Source of the DNA: Clitopilus passeckerianus
Lineage: Eukaryota; Basidiomycota; Agaricomycetes; Agaricales; Entolomataceae
Direction of reading: 5' to 3'
Length of the DNA stretch: 64,000 nt
Assembly: GCA_944990035.1 (NCBI GenBank)
Contig: CALYLX010000157.1
Coordinates: 558,001-622,000, forward strand
Below the pieces are notes generated by a model. It had not been told where the DNA came from, did no database searches, and saw nothing but the letters and a program-made list of their open reading frames with translations. Positions within the stretch are counted from its first letter, which is position 1; every line of letters begins with the position of its first letter. Shown piece after piece: positions 21,187 to 32,941 of the stretch. Both the position numbers and the translations under genes were made by a program.

Positions 21187-23880
21187 TCACCTCACCTCCC
21201 TCCTCTCATCCACTACCTTCTTCACCCAAGCGACCAATACACTCTCCAACAATCTCTCCCATCCTTCGTCCCTTCTGGCGACAACTTTCGCATCGAATGG
21301 TATCGGATCCTCGCCTTTCCTGCTCCCCCCGCCTAAACCGTTGGCGCCGCTAATGGAGATCCGTGGGCCTGCTGCTGTGAGCGTGATATTATGCGTGGTC
21401 CGTGTGGGAGACGCAAGTGGTGTACCGACTGTGCCCGTCCCATTGCCTGGTTGTGGGAGGGGAAGGGTCGTCGGAGTTGCAGTCGGAACAAGTGCAGAAG
21501 GGAGCTGGATTGGGAGCATGTATCTCAGTTTGAGTGCCCTGGTAGTAGGGCGTCAGCGATGGGAATAATGCTCGAGGAGAGGACTAGAACTAACCCTGCC
21601 CACAGCCTTAGATTATCCGTCCTTCTGAATGTCCAGGTCTTCTTTCCTCCATCCCCGCTTTCAGCTTCCAATTTCGCTATGTCATGAATTGCGTCCTTGC
21701 TGACATACCCCCATGGGTGCTTGGAGCTCCTAACGACCGCGTTGTAAGCAGTGCAGAGCAATTGGCCAGATGTTAATGAGCTGAGGAACGCTTCCCGACT
21801 TGATGGAGAATCGTCAGATGGCGGGGGTGAGAGAACCGGCAGCAGGTGTTGTGGGAGGAAGGAGCTCAGAAGTGCGTGGGCTCGAGCTGGTGAATAAGAA
21901 AGGCCGGATTAACGTGAGATCTCTGATCAGGTTAGAGTGAACCTTACCTAGGTCATCATCAACATGGAAGTCCCTTCGAGCCCAGTCTGGTAGCTCCTCG
22001 TCATCCAATTCCTCGATATCGCCTTCTTCCTCTTCTTCCTCCAATATGCCTTGTTGAGCACTGAAGACACTCTCTTCCTCCTCTTCTCCGATTTCTCCCA
22101 GACCACCTATTGGCTCTCCACGTAGGCCTTCTGGTTCATCAGTGATCACGCCACCCAGCCCCATGTTCAACATCCCTGTCGAGACTCTCCTCTTCCCCCC
22201 ACTTTCCCCAGACGACAAGAACAGCGAAGGTGGAGCTCGTAACCCACCCTCCGCGCTTGCTCGTCTCGACGACCGACCCTTTGATTTCGGCCTGTTCGAT
22301 GAATTGAGTATCATCCTTCGCTCCTTGTCCCATCCCCTCTCCCCAGCTCTACTCTTTCTCTCATCCGACGTCGGGGACGAAGGCGACGGCGGCTCTAATC
22401 CACCAGTACCCTTCCTCTTCTCCGCCTCTCCGCTGAATAACACCCCATCAACGACATCCAGATAATTCTCCACCATCTGCCTTTCCCTGTCCAGCTCCCT
22501 CAGCTTAACGTCCTGCCTATACAGCCATCCGCTATTGACAGCGCTCATGGCCTCAATCTTCTCGTCCCAACGTTCTCTCTTAACCGCGCCCTCTTCATAC
22601 TCCGGCAGCAAGAACGGATCTTCATCTTCTTCGTCTTCCCAGACTGGGATAGATTCAGGACCATGCCTGCCTTGAACTTGGATAAATCGGACGGAAGTAT
22701 CAGATTCAAGGCGGCGGTAGGCAGGGTGCAGGAGGTCGACACTGGTGCTACCAGCGTCTGAGCCAATTTCGGGGCTAGCCATTCTGGAGTGAGGGTCTCC
22801 ACCGCCTGTGCTTTCGCTACGGGCGTCAGAGAGGTCAAGGCGGTGAGATCCGTGGACGTCTAAGGCGTCGTAGGCTGAATCAGAGAGTGGGAGGCGGCAA
22901 TTTTCCTCTACCATCCGCAGGACGGAGAGGACCTCTATTGCAGATCGTCGGATTAATGTTAGTGGGTCAGTGATCGTGGTAGTCCGAGGAGTAGATGTTG
23001 ACGCCGTAGTTGTAGAGGACCCTTTGATTGGTGTCGATGTAGCGGCACCTTGTGATAACGAGGTGGAGGCAGATTGTGCTTTAGCCAAGGCTGCTGCAGG
23101 TCCCAAATTGGCAGGGGTAAAGTTAGCACGAATAGTGCCTGCATCCTCGTCTGGCAGAGCGACGAGATAGTTGCGAATAGACCTAATCGCCCGTGTTGTT
23201 GCTTTGAGCAGGCCCAGAACGTCGACGACAGTGTCATCCCCTGCCTTTGCGTCTCCTGCCTCGAGACCCCATATTTCCTCGACTTTCTTGAGATCTTCCA
23301 CGACCAGAGCCTTGAGAGTTTCCGGATTCGTCTCTGTTTTAACATCGTGTTTTGGGAAGCTGGGGTGAGCTGGAGGTGGCTCGGGTATAAGTGGTGACGG
23401 AGGCAGGTTCAGCAGAGGGAACTGAGAAGTGATGGAGGGTGAAGTGCGTATGTGGGTCAGGCCACCAATTGCCGGTACCAAACCGGGTTGAGATTTAGCA
23501 AGAGGACTGTACAACGGCGGAAAACAATCGGTGTGCTGAATATAAACCAGGTATACGAAAGTTACTGACTTTTTCTTCGCTGCAATCCCAGTTTTAGTGA
23601 AGTAGTGCTGCAGGTGCTCGATGCTCCCTAATGTCATCACACTCTCCCTCTTAGCTGCACTCCTGCTAAAAGGCTTCTGTTGCTTCGTGCCGTTGGACGT
23701 AGACATGTTGGGATAATATGAGGCCTGCCGACGTGCTGATTTAGCTAGTTGGCCTGGAGGTGTCGGTGATTCGCCGACAGTAACATCTGGAGAAGACGAG
23801 ATGGACGTCGCATGCGTCGTTCCTGTCCCGGTAGACGACGGTGACATTGGAGGTGTCGAAGCTGGTGACGGTGTTGACAT
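21187..23880 (-). CDS. Large conserved fungal protein, C-terminal domain possibly calponin-homology-like
   Basis: ATG 23880 opens a Ser/Thr/Pro-rich disordered N-terminus. A 62-nt intron near 23510-23571 removes an insertion after AAKKK. The body includes a helical block (LKALVVEDLKKVEEIWGLEA, VVDVLGLLKATTRAIRSIRN), an acidic stretch (WEDEEDEDPFLLPEYEEGAV), a coiled region (DVKLRELDRERQMVENYLDV) and a poly-Glu segment. After an intron at about 21890-21950 the C-terminal domain reads SGQLLCTAYNAVVRSSKHPW, GYVSKDAIHDIAKLEAES and WTFRRTDNLRLWAG, spliced to ALKLRYMLPIQLPSALVP and ending near 21187. The order GQLLC, then DNLRLWAGALK, loosely resembles a calponin-homology domain, which would suggest actin or morphogenesis roles. 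That is a guess; I know no name for the family. Confidence 0.7.
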
Positions 23881-24181
23881 CGTATAATGGGTTGGGATTA
23901 GTTGTCGTGGCTGAATTGAGTCAAATGAGTTCTAGATGTCTAGTGATTCCGGTAATCCAAAGTTAGGCGTAAGTGGCGTAAATTCGTTGCAACGAAATGA
24001 AAGAAGAGCAGAAAACGCTCGTCGCTCGTTGTCGTTGTCGTCGCGGTCGTCGTCGGTTCCGTTGAGATGGTCAAATTCAGAGTCCCAGCTGGAGTTCCGG
24101 TTGATCTTTCTGCTGATCATCAGGGTTGCTCTCGATCGCTTACCAAGTTTTCTGCTGGCCGTCGCTTGAGCGTCTTTCCTC
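23881..24181. promoter_or_regulatory. Shared divergent promoter region
   Basis: 301 bp separate the start codons of the large minus-strand protein gene and the plus-strand F-box-like gene, so regulatory sites of both lie here. It carries a repeated CGTCG/GTCGTT run (about 24020-24058). Confidence 0.5.
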
Positions 24182-25477
24182 ATGCCACTATTACCTCCAG
24201 AGATCGTTGGCCTCATCGTGGACAATCTCAAGGACAAGAAGACACTAAAACAGTCCTCTCTAGTCTCTCAGGAATGGCGTTTACTGTCACAAAAGAACCT
24301 GTTCTCCTCTTTTGATCCCCGGCTAAGCCACGAGAATATATCTGAGGTCGACCACCGTCTCAGAGCCTCTCCTCACCTCCAATCGATGATTAGTACCCTC
24401 TCTATAACTCTAACGTTTGAGTTCTGCATCCTTTCAGAAAGCATGCCAGGGTATGCGAGTGTCTTGAACAAGTTCACGAACATAGCAACTCTCAACATTA
24501 TCGGCGAGGACTATCACTTCGGTCGCAAGGATTGCTCCTCCGGGGGAACATGGTCAAACAGACATCTCAAGCGCCTACTCACCCTATCATCGTTGAGGTC
24601 CGTTTATCTCTGCCATGTTGATGTCCAAGTTGGCGAAGTAGACGCGGCGTTCTTCAACCTGCTCACGCAGTCTCCCGCTCTCAAAACACTCGAACTCATC
24701 GGTCTGACGATCCTCGAGCCAGATGGTGGCGTTTTCCCCTTTTCTCCCCCCGACAACGCTTTCTCAGATGCCCCAAACGAGTTCGCCGCGGATATCCGTC
24801 AGATTCGAGTCTCGAATCTTACCGTCCTCTCGGGCATTTCGAAGCCTACTAAGGCTCAATTGCAATGGCTATTGCGGTCAATAGACTTCAAGGGTCTAAC
24901 AGGCTTGCATATCAGCTATGGAGAGAGCTATTTACTTGAGATTGTGGCCCACACGGAAAGTTTAGAGAGGCTGATTCTCACTTCGAAAGGTTCAGGTGCG
25001 CCAGAGCTACAAATACCTTTGCGGAAATTGTTAAATAAAAAGGAATCAGATAATTCGCACGATCCGATCGATTTATCTCGAACGTTCAAAACCCTCTTGT
25101 CTATCACTTTCAAAATCCACACCCCTCGCAGTTCATTTGTTCCCGATCCTCTTACATGGATAGAGCGAACCCTCGCTACCCTTCCGCCTTCAAATGTCGT
25201 CGCTCGCATCCAATTTGCCATCGTCCACGAGGGTCGCCTGTTATCCGAAACACAGTCATGGATACGAATATGGAATGGCCTTGCTTCGTCCTTAGCAGTT
25301 GACCGATTGCCCCACCTTAAAAGAGTCAAGATATCGGCTTTTGGGCTTCCAGGTCCATTCCTGCGAGCTGAGAAGCTTGCAATCGACGCAAAGGAAGGTT
25401 TAGACAATTTCTTCGGAGCCGACGGTCCCCCTTTCATCATTGAAGTGCAATCTAGCTCCATTTCGGGGACACTCTAA
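24182..25477 (+). CDS. F-box/LRR-like protein (single exon)
   Basis: ATG 24182 starts an F-box-like motif, LLPPEIVGLIVDNLKDKKTL followed by KQSSLVSQEWRLLSQKNLFS, and then LRR-like segments (ALKTLELIGLTILEPDGG, LTGLHISYGESYLLEIVAHT, ESLERLILTSKGSG). The C-terminus (TWIERTLATLPPSN, HLKRVKISAFGLPG) aligns by eye with the paralogue at 19446-20834. No intron is needed over 431 codons, whereas the paralogue has at least one, suggesting intron loss or gain after duplication. By family it is probably a substrate receptor of an SCF ligase. It appears intact. Confidence 0.82.
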   Translation: MPLLPPEIVGLIVDNLKDKKTLKQSSLVSQEWRLLSQKNLFSSFDPRLSHENISEVDHRLRASPHLQSMISTLSITLTFEFCILSESMPGYASVLNKFTNIATLNIIGEDYHFGRKDCSSGGTWSNRHLKRLLTLSSLRSVYLCHVDVQVGEVDAAFFNLLTQSPALKTLELIGLTILEPDGGVFPFSPPDNAFSDAPNEFAADIRQIRVSNLTVLSGISKPTKAQLQWLLRSIDFKGLTGLHISYGESYLLEIVAHTESLERLILTSKGSGAPELQIPLRKLLNKKESDNSHDPIDLSRTFKTLLSITFKIHTPRSSFVPDPLTWIERTLATLPPSNVVARIQFAIVHEGRLLSETQSWIRIWNGLASSLAVDRLPHLKRVKISAFGLPGPFLRAEKLAIDAKEGLDNFFGADGPPFIIEVQSSSISGTL

Positions 25478-25916
25478 ACTTGCCTCCAATTACGACTCGA
25501 GAGATCCACTTTCTGGATCAGTGACCTGTTTGAGCATGGAACCGAATCTCCGGGTGCCAGGACTCAAATGTGCTAGGTGGGATGTTCGCAATGTCCGCAA
25601 TTTATACACCATCTGACTGATTCTAGGTGCTGAGTGACCAAAGCATATTTCGGCCATTCGCTGCGTGTAGCTATCTTCTCGTACAGTTCAATTCATTCCG
25701 TCTTCTCATCCTCGATCTTGCCCCGTGTCACACGTTTTATTTGCTCGACTACGATGAGTATTTACAATGTGAAAATTATAATCATTTATAGTTTGTTTTC
25801 CCTACGAGCAATCATGGACTATTTTCAACGCTAATGAAGTCAAATGGATTTTCCAATGAGGCAATATTGAGAGGTTTTTAAGTCAAAGGGTGACAATCAT
25901 GTATCAGGAAGTGTGT

Positions 25917-26624
25917 TCAATCATCCGTCCCTCCTTGCATTTCGACATCAACTGGTGAAATCATTGTCGAGGAGAAAGCATTCATAGCCAGGCTTCCCAC
26001 TGCCTGAAATACCCAAAGCATTGACATGACTGTGACGATAATGCTCATGGCAAGTACCTTTGACCTGCACCCGAGGGCGATCTCGAGACACAGGACAACA
26101 TGAGCAAGGAAAAGCGGAAGGGAGTTAATGAATGTGAAGGCGAAAGCCCCTTGGTTATCTATAGAGGTCTGGATAATGCAAGGTTTAGATCACCAAGCGG
26201 GTATTTAGCCTTATGGAAAGACACTTACCTTGAAGTGTTCCTTGCAGATACCGTCGTACGTTGAGGATATATGAGAGGTGAGTAGGATGCATGCAATGGG
26301 GATCACATTGGAGGACAGGGGGTCCCTTTGGACGTCAAGCCTGTAAGGAAGTTTAGACAGCCATCTGCGCCCTATACATTCTGGCGACGCACCCGAGTAC
26401 ACCAATCAGCTAGGGAGTAAATGTTGTCTAGTTTGGCAGGAATACAAGGGACATTGGCTTACGATGACAAGTGCCATCTTTCGTTGCTTTGAAAAGCGAT
26501 TGATAATCCGGCCGGCGTGCATCAAGTCACCATGAGCAAGGCAAACAGCCTCGTGTGCCGTCCAAGCTGGTGCTCGTATAGAGCGCCTGGCTCGTAAGAA
26601 GAGTGTCTTAGTAAAATCGAGCAT
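25917..26624 (-). CDS. Array membrane protein, copy A
   Basis: This is the first and most diverged member of the local family. Four exons: exon 1 from ATG 26624 (MLDFTKTLFLRARRSIRAPA) to the core motif RFSKQRKMALVI; a 17-nt micro-exon (26393-26409, LIGVLG); exon 3 up to 26340 (IPIACILLTSHISSTYDGIC, EHFK); and exon 4 (AFAFTFINSLPLFLAHVVLC, LEIALGCRSKVLAMS), ending TGA 25917. About four or five hydrophobic helices are predicted by eye. The N-terminus lacks the C-T-I-Y motif of other copies and has extra Arg residues. Function unknown. Confidence 0.75.
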
Positions 26625-28895
26625 TCACGCTCTCCGAGAAAATCAAGGGAGGGGCTACAGACTCATCAGAGCCAGAGAAGGGGGAGCCTTATATATCTGT
26701 AATCTTTCAGGCTGGAACGGCAACTTTTGGTCAAATTCTTGACAACTCCTCTCACGTGGGAGTACGAGTAGGCAACATGAAAGTATATATGGACATAGTT
26801 CAATCACCTTCCTTTATTATGTAGGCATGGGACGTGTGTGTTCATTATCGACTTGTGCAGTGATACACGCAACCAAGCTTGATGACAATGAGGTGCCTGC
26901 GAGTACGGGATTATGTGATCCTCAAGGCTCGGTCACCATCCGGGCAAGTTGTACATTTAAGTCTTTAGGCCAGGGTTTGCTACCTTCTGGAGTAGCAATA
27001 GAATAGAGCAAAAGTTACTTTACCAGTGGCAGCTTGAGTAGGCGTGATGAGGGTCCCAGCACTGGAACCACCGTGGAATCGAAAGCAAAGTGGGATGATC
27101 CACCCTGGGACAATCAACGGGAGGGTGAATACTGGGGCCGTTTCAAAATGCATCCCCGAGATGACTGTGGGTGGGAGGACCGTCGAAACCCCAAACCCTC
27201 GCCAGCTGATGCTTCGGTATCTCGGTATCTTCCGGTCCCGCGGCCTAACGAAGAAGGACTGTGGTTGTACCGATTGGCTCTTCATTTGGCTAAACCCAAT
27301 CATGGTCTCGTCGTTGCAGAACTAGTGACTACAGCAGCAAGTAACATAACATCCCCATCGGGTGTCATATCATTTGAGTGCACTGGCCGTGCTCACATGA
27401 AGCTTGAACTATGTCGTCTATCCAGATAGCAGGTGAGCGCTCACAGCTCACGAGTTGCAAAAGCTTGGGCATTAACGTAGTGGAAACGAGTTTTATCAGA
27501 GAGGACCCAGCTGCACCAGCCCAGAATTATCGAAGGTACGTCTTCTGTCGAGCCTCGGGTCAGAGTTATTACGCCTGTACATTTGACCTGGGTTGCAGCT
27601 TGATTGTTCTAACGTCATTCAGGCGAACTTCGGAATACTTAACGATAGTTCCCATCCGGAGAATGGAGGTGAGCAATATCAGGTAGCTGGTGTCGCACAG
27701 GTCCACTTCCGAACCAGGCCAACCACGACACATATATCATTAAAATGGGATGTTCAAAACTGTCAGATTACAACCTTAGAATAGAAGGTGCTGAGATACC
27801 AATTTGTAAATCTACTCCAAATTACTCCATTCGGACTTCCTTTTGAACCATGTTTCAATGGGAGTGGTGTGTCCTTCGGACACACAAGTTGAGCTCGAGG
27901 CGGATGCGTAAGTAGACAAGCCTATCAATAAATTAAACCGAGCCTAGCCATGGGTTATATTTCCGCTTGGCCCAGGCTTCGGAGTAACTCGAGGAGTCGA
28001 GCTGGCTGCTCATGGCTGCAGAACTGAGGATACCATGATGGAAATGTTCAATCAGCCACCCATAGCGCTTTAGAGTGAGCCGTTCTCGTTGGCTTCTTGT
28101 TGAAGAATGCCACCACCAAAGTGGCCCGGTTCTCGCTCTTCGCATCTCTCCTCTGCACAGGCTTGGGCGCAAGGGGTAGATGCACAAGGAGGTAGTCGAT
28201 GGACGGGCTGCGCTTCCAAGGAAGATGGATATCCTCCAAGGATCGAACAACCCAGGTATGGCTCCTTCGATCCAAAGGAGAACTACGATATACAAGATCA
28301 CGCAAAGTGTGGACGTTCTCGCCGTAATACAGCTGCCTGACATGCATATAGAACCTGACATTCCTATGGTCATGGAGGATGAAAAACCCATGGGGCAAGA
28401 AATTCGGCGATACGAACCGGAGTAAGTCCGTATGGGATAGAGAGAATAGAACCTGATGGAAACCTCAACTGTATGTATTGCATGTTTTCCGGCGTATGTC
28501 AAAGTCCCAGGCATGTGTATTACCCTGCTCGATCGATGATAGGTGACTCGGAAACGAGATCAAACAAGCGCGCACGAAAACTCATCGACATCGATCATCC
28601 ACAGTCTACATAGCCACACAGCTTTGCCCTGTCGGTCTAATGGGGATGGAGGCCTGCGGCACGGCTCATGGTCCCTATTTGGTGGCAGCACAACCAGCGA
28701 GCCTTCTTGGATAGAAGGTCGGACTCAGAATGCGTCATCTGCAACAGTCCTCAAAAGCATCCCGATTCCCCAAGCGAGCAAGCTTGTCTTTGATGGTCCG
28801 TGATCTGGTTTGCTTTCCCTGTATAGACCACGAAGCGGGAGTCCTAACCTCTCTTAGGCTCAGGGTGTAACTGCCACTTGTAGTCAAAATTCAAT
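26625..28895. other. Unresolved 2.3 kb between array copies A and B
   Basis: Several overlapping frames occur. On the minus strand, 28048-28398 reads PHGFFILHDHRNVRFYMHVR then LYYGENVHTLRDLVY, and 27933-28514 is open in another frame; at 26980-27303 there is a hydrophobic frame with VFTLPLIVPGWIIPLCFRFH. On the plus strand, 27034-27429 is open. These look like remnants or badly resolved exons of one or two genes. I could not build a model with consistent phases, and I recognise no family. A small hairpin (GTGTGTCC/GGACACAC, about 27869-27887) lies in it. Confidence 0.3.
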
Positions 28896-29645
28896 ATGCC
28901 TCTCCTCGCCCAAGTGCATGTTTTGGAAAAATATACCAAGCTCGTTATAACAGTGGCCCGCTTCTGCTTACCCTATGACAACGACCTCAAAGCCTGCACC
29001 GAGGACGCGTCCATAAAACCCCTCGTTAAACGTTTCGCCGATCAACGCAAGCTGTCACTCGTCGTGGTGAGTCCTCCCCCCATTCCTCTTCTATCCGTTC
29101 TTCATGGCTCACATACCGACATCGTGGTAGTTCACCGCTGTTCTGGCGTAAGTGGTTTGAATCATTTCCTTTATGGGGAATTGAACTGAGAGCCGACGCT
29201 TTCTAGATTCAACGTTCACGAAGGAAGAATGACCGCCGTTCGAGTGATCGTCGCCTTGATCCTACTCACAGCGAACATATCATTCATCTACGATGGGATT
29301 AGTGACGATAATTTCAAAGTACGGAGGTCCTTCACATACCATAGAATGTACGCTGATGTGAAACCTGCTTTTCGAAAGGCTCACATCGACGCGCTCGGCC
29401 CCGCAGCCTTCACCCTCATCAACTCCCTGCCTCGCTTCATGGCTCGCATCACGCTTTGGGTCGAAATATTTTGTGGATTTGAGTCCAAAGTAGCCGCCAC
29501 AGGTGTAGCGCTCCTCATGTCGATGCCAGGATTGTTGCATGTCGCTGGGAACATCATGGCGAAGTGGACAGCGGCAGGTCTGGCGGCGGAGGATACCAGC
29601 ACCAGCGATATTCCTTCGGATGTTAGAGTCCAGGAGGTTGTCTGA
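28896..29645 (+). CDS. Array membrane protein, copy B
   Basis: ATG 28896 (MPLLAQVHVLEKYTKLVITV) leads to LVKRFADQRKLSLVV; then a 17-nt micro-exon at 29131-29147 (FTAVLA), exon 3 from about 29208 (NVHEGRMTAVRVIVALILLT, ANISFIYDGISDDNFK) and exon 4 from about 29381 (DALGPAAFTLINSLPRFMAR, FESKVAATGVALLMSMPGLL), ending TGA 29643-29645. It is closest to copy G in sequence and orientation. All splice sites are canonical and the frame is intact. Hydrophobic segments suggest a small multi-pass membrane protein. Confidence 0.82.
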
Positions 29646-30483
29646 GCTGAGCTGACACCAAGCGTCGGGGTGATGTACTCGATCGATATTGAACGTTTTC
29701 GTTGTTAGGAATGGTTCGAGCAGAGCGTGTGTAGACAGCCTATTTTTAGATCTTGAGCCCACGGAAACAAATTGAAGCTTATCTAATCACTGTAGTCGCC
29801 GGTCGCTGGCCAAGTCAAACCAGAATCCACCATGGTCATTAGGATTGGTTGAGCTGGAGCGTGCAGGCGCCGGTTACAGCAAAGACCAGAGCGCCGGATG
29901 AGGTAAGGCACGATGGTAGCAGCCAGAAGACAATGCTGAACAAACGGCGTTCGTGCGAGATGAGGCGACGTGGTGATCCTGGATGACGACCAAACATGCT
30001 GTGGACTCCACCGAAGACCTAAAACGTGCTTGATCGGTACATGGCACAAACACATTCACCTCACCAATTCACGAACCTCTGGTTTCCGGATCGTACTCTC
30101 CGAGACGCTCGCCAATCTCTTCATATTTTAGGCTTCAGCTCGTCTTACTCCCAATACCCACAACAGTCGCTTTAGGTTTTCCTGGACCGCCAGGACTTGG
30201 GCTGCGAAAGGACGGCGTTGCTCAGTCATAGCGTGGGAGTCACTAGGGGGTAGTTCTACCCAGGATGGTGCGAAGACAAGACCATGGGCAACTGGGTAGC
30301 GCGACACCAATACTTAGTGACAGGAAAGAAGACAAAGAGCTCGGCTATTTGCGAGGCAATCCGCTTCGCATGCTCTTGATCTCCGATTACAGTATATCAG
30401 ATCCGACCGGTTATCTGTCTGAGTTAGAATCCCGGTTGGGTGCCTGAGTGGTTCATTTTTGCTCAACCTTCACCATCTTCGAG
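29646..30483. other. Intergenic, no gene seen
   Basis: Only short unlinked frames occur. The right end is the promoter of the HIT-finger gene. Confidence 0.45.
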
Positions 30484-31224
30484 ATGAAATGCAGCATCTG
30501 CAACTCTAATCCTTCCAAATACACCTGTCCTTCCTGCTCTGTTCAATACTGCTCCGTAGCATGCTACAAGTCCCACAAGACTCAGTCCTGCTCTACTCAA
30601 CCCCAACATTCTTTACTTCCGGCAGCAACAGCGACTGAGCCAGCCGGCAGATCTGTAAACGAAGATGATACATCGATAAAGGACGGGCCACCACTCAAGC
30701 CGCTCAGCTCTATAAAATGGCCATATGTTCCCGAAGAGTCGTCCTTCCCGGACCCATTGAAGAGGGACGATCCGAAGACACTGCAGTTGCGGCACTATGA
30801 GGCCATTGGTTCGATCCCTCCTCGTCAATTGCCTCAGATTCTGAGCTAAGATATATCTACAGCCACCTCGAAGTCGATTCGCACCACCCTACTCTCTAAT
30901 CCATCGCTCAAACCTCTTCTTACTCAGTTGGATACCCTACGAGGCGTCGAGCGCGAGCGCGCTCTCCAACGAGCGTTAGGCGTCACTCCTCCAGACATTC
31001 GTGCTGTATCCTCGTCTTCCTCAACGTCCGGGCGCGCAAATGTGTCGGTCTCAAACGATCTGCCTGGAGTTTATGTGACGGAGGAACAGACGAAGTTGTT
31101 GAGGGAACTAGCGGAGGCGGTGGAAGGGTGTGTTCGGGATCCGGAGAAGGGTGGGAGCGGAGGGGTGCAGCTGGGGTTGGATTGGGAGAAGATGGAGGAA
31201 GAAGGGCGTGAAGGCAAGATGTAA
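30484..31224 (+). CDS. HIT-type zinc finger protein (ZNHIT3/Hit1-like)
   Basis: ATG 30484 begins directly with the zf-HIT domain: MKCSICNSNPSKYTCPSCSV, QYCSVACYKSHKTQSC, with paired Cys residues and the H-x-C end that bind two zinc ions. A linker (SIKWPYVPEESSFPDPLKRD) follows. An intron at 30809-30862 joins LRHYEAIA to TSKSIRTTLLSNPSLKPLLT, and LDTLRGVERERALQRALGV gives the helical C-terminal part seen in ZNHIT3/Hit1 proteins, ending at TAA 31222-31224. Those proteins help assemble box C/D snoRNPs with the R2TP machinery. Assignment rests on finger plus C-terminal helix pattern. The 3' exon is duplicated in degenerate form at about 35.2 kb. Confidence 0.82.
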
Positions 31225-31462
31225 GATACATGTGAGGGGAGAGAGTTCCATAGTCCGCTCAGGCGAACGCACGCATTCTCGTGCGGGTCAAGTGATAACG
31301 GCGTCTGTACATGAGGTGCATGGTCTAATGTTTTCATTTCTTTGATTCAGGCTCACATCATTAATATAGTGGCGTAGATTTAAAACAAAGACGAACGGAC
31401 GTTGGGTACCGTACATCTCAAATGCGGTTACCTCTTGTGAAGAGCAAGAATTCTTCGTGTAC

Positions 31463-32142
31463 TCAAACATTTACCTGCGCCTCGATATTTCTTGCAGCCC
31501 AAAAGCGAACAATCCAGCTCACCACGACCTGGGTGATCCCCGGGATCGATGTCGCGATGATGAGGGATGCTGCAGCCGCCTTGGATTCGAGACCTCGAAT
31601 GATCTCGGCACAGAGAATGAACTGGGTGAGGATGCGCGGGAGAGAATTGATGAGGATGAAAGCGGCGGGACCGACCGTGTCGACGCTGGACTAGATGGAA
31701 CATTATTCAGACGCTGAACTGCACGGGATATCAAGTATGTCGTTACCTGAAAACTCTTGTTGTTGATCCCGTCGTACATCAAGGAAATATTGGAAGTGAG
31801 CAGGATACACGAGATGACGACGACGGAGGATGTGATCCTATTCTGCTGAACGGTGACCCTAGGATCCAGGTCAGTATTGCGCCAAAGAGGCAGGGTTGAT
31901 GATAGGGGTTATAACACACGCGAGAATGGCAGCGAGCTAGGAATATGTGAACCGACATTCAGTACACATCGACGCTAGATAGGAAGTCCTACGCTCACAA
32001 TAACGAGTGTCATTCTACGCTGGTCGGTAAAGCGTTCATTCAGAGGTATGGCATATGCGGGGTCACCCTGAGCTCTGAGGACGTCGTCGTAGACTGTGCA
32101 AGAGCGTAGAGTGCTGCCGAGGGAGAGTAGAGAAGAGATCAT
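31463..32142 (-). CDS. Array membrane protein, copy C
   Basis: ATG 32142 (MISSLLSLGSTLRSCTVYDD) to RFTDQRRMTLVI; micro-exon 31920-31936 (17 nt, LAAILA); exon 3 (VTVQQNRITSSVVVISCILL, TSNISLMYDGINNKSFQ); exon 4 (DTVGPAAFILINSLPRILTQ, LESKAAAASLIIATSIPGIT), stop TGA 31463-31465. It is clearly the closest relative of copy E and, like it, follows HIT-finger sequence, so the two blocks arose by segmental duplication. Frame and splice sites are intact. Five hydrophobic segments are visible. Confidence 0.82.
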
Positions 32143-32941
32143 TGCCAGTATTCTCTGTATTGTGTAGTGAGGTTGGGGAATTGCTTGCGATTGAGGCGCC
32201 TTTTTATGTCGGAACGAAATTGATGGATATCGGTTTAGAATATCTGCTCGGGCGCTTTGAATTGCAAACTTTGTTTTATAATCATTTATAAGTACTTAAT
32301 CAGGACATCTCTCTACAAATGACCTTAACCAAAAACTGGCGATCGCATGGATACCCCAACATGGATATCGTCGGTTGACTATTCCATCCAGGCCCGGTTT
32401 AACTCCGGAACCAACTCTGCGTTCGGTCCTACTCAGGTCGTTTGATCTCAGTTCAAACCACCTACGCATTTTAACCCGGAAGCGACGAACGGCAATTTTT
32501 GTCATGTCCGATGGAAGGATTCCATCCCCTTTTGCCAGTTGCTCGAAAAATTGCACTCTGATCCACGTGAACGAATGCGACGGACCAAATTGCTAAATTT
32601 GGGTCGATGGTGCCCTCCCAATCCCAGAAGGGGCCCTATTGCCGCAGCCAGGATACGTCGATACACTCTGGAAGGAACCCCATGTGGACCAAAGTTCTGT
32701 TCCGGAATTGAACAGCAGCATTATTGAGAGAAGTTAACCAATGACTGATATGCGTTAATGAACGGCGGAGAAGTTTTGGTGAGTGATTCATCGAAAGGTC
32801 GGACTGTGGTCGTATATTCTATCCCTCAGCCAGCTTGGTCGTCTTCTTTGATTAAATTGTGTACAGAAAGTAACATTGAATGCCAGCTCATCTCAGATAC
32901 TGGGTATTATCTAGTATGAACAACAAGCATGAATGGGATAG
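32143..32941. other. Intergenic between copies C and D
   Basis: No gene is seen. Confidence 0.45.

Noticed and set aside
27869..27887. GTGTGTCC/GGACACAC hairpin as a functional RNA or terminator
   Set aside because: An 8-bp stem with a 3-nt loop is short and occurs in an unresolved region without other support.
30410..30470. tRNA-like CGGTTGGGTGCCTGAGTGGTT
   Set aside because: No acceptor stem, anticodon arm and T-arm can be paired around it.
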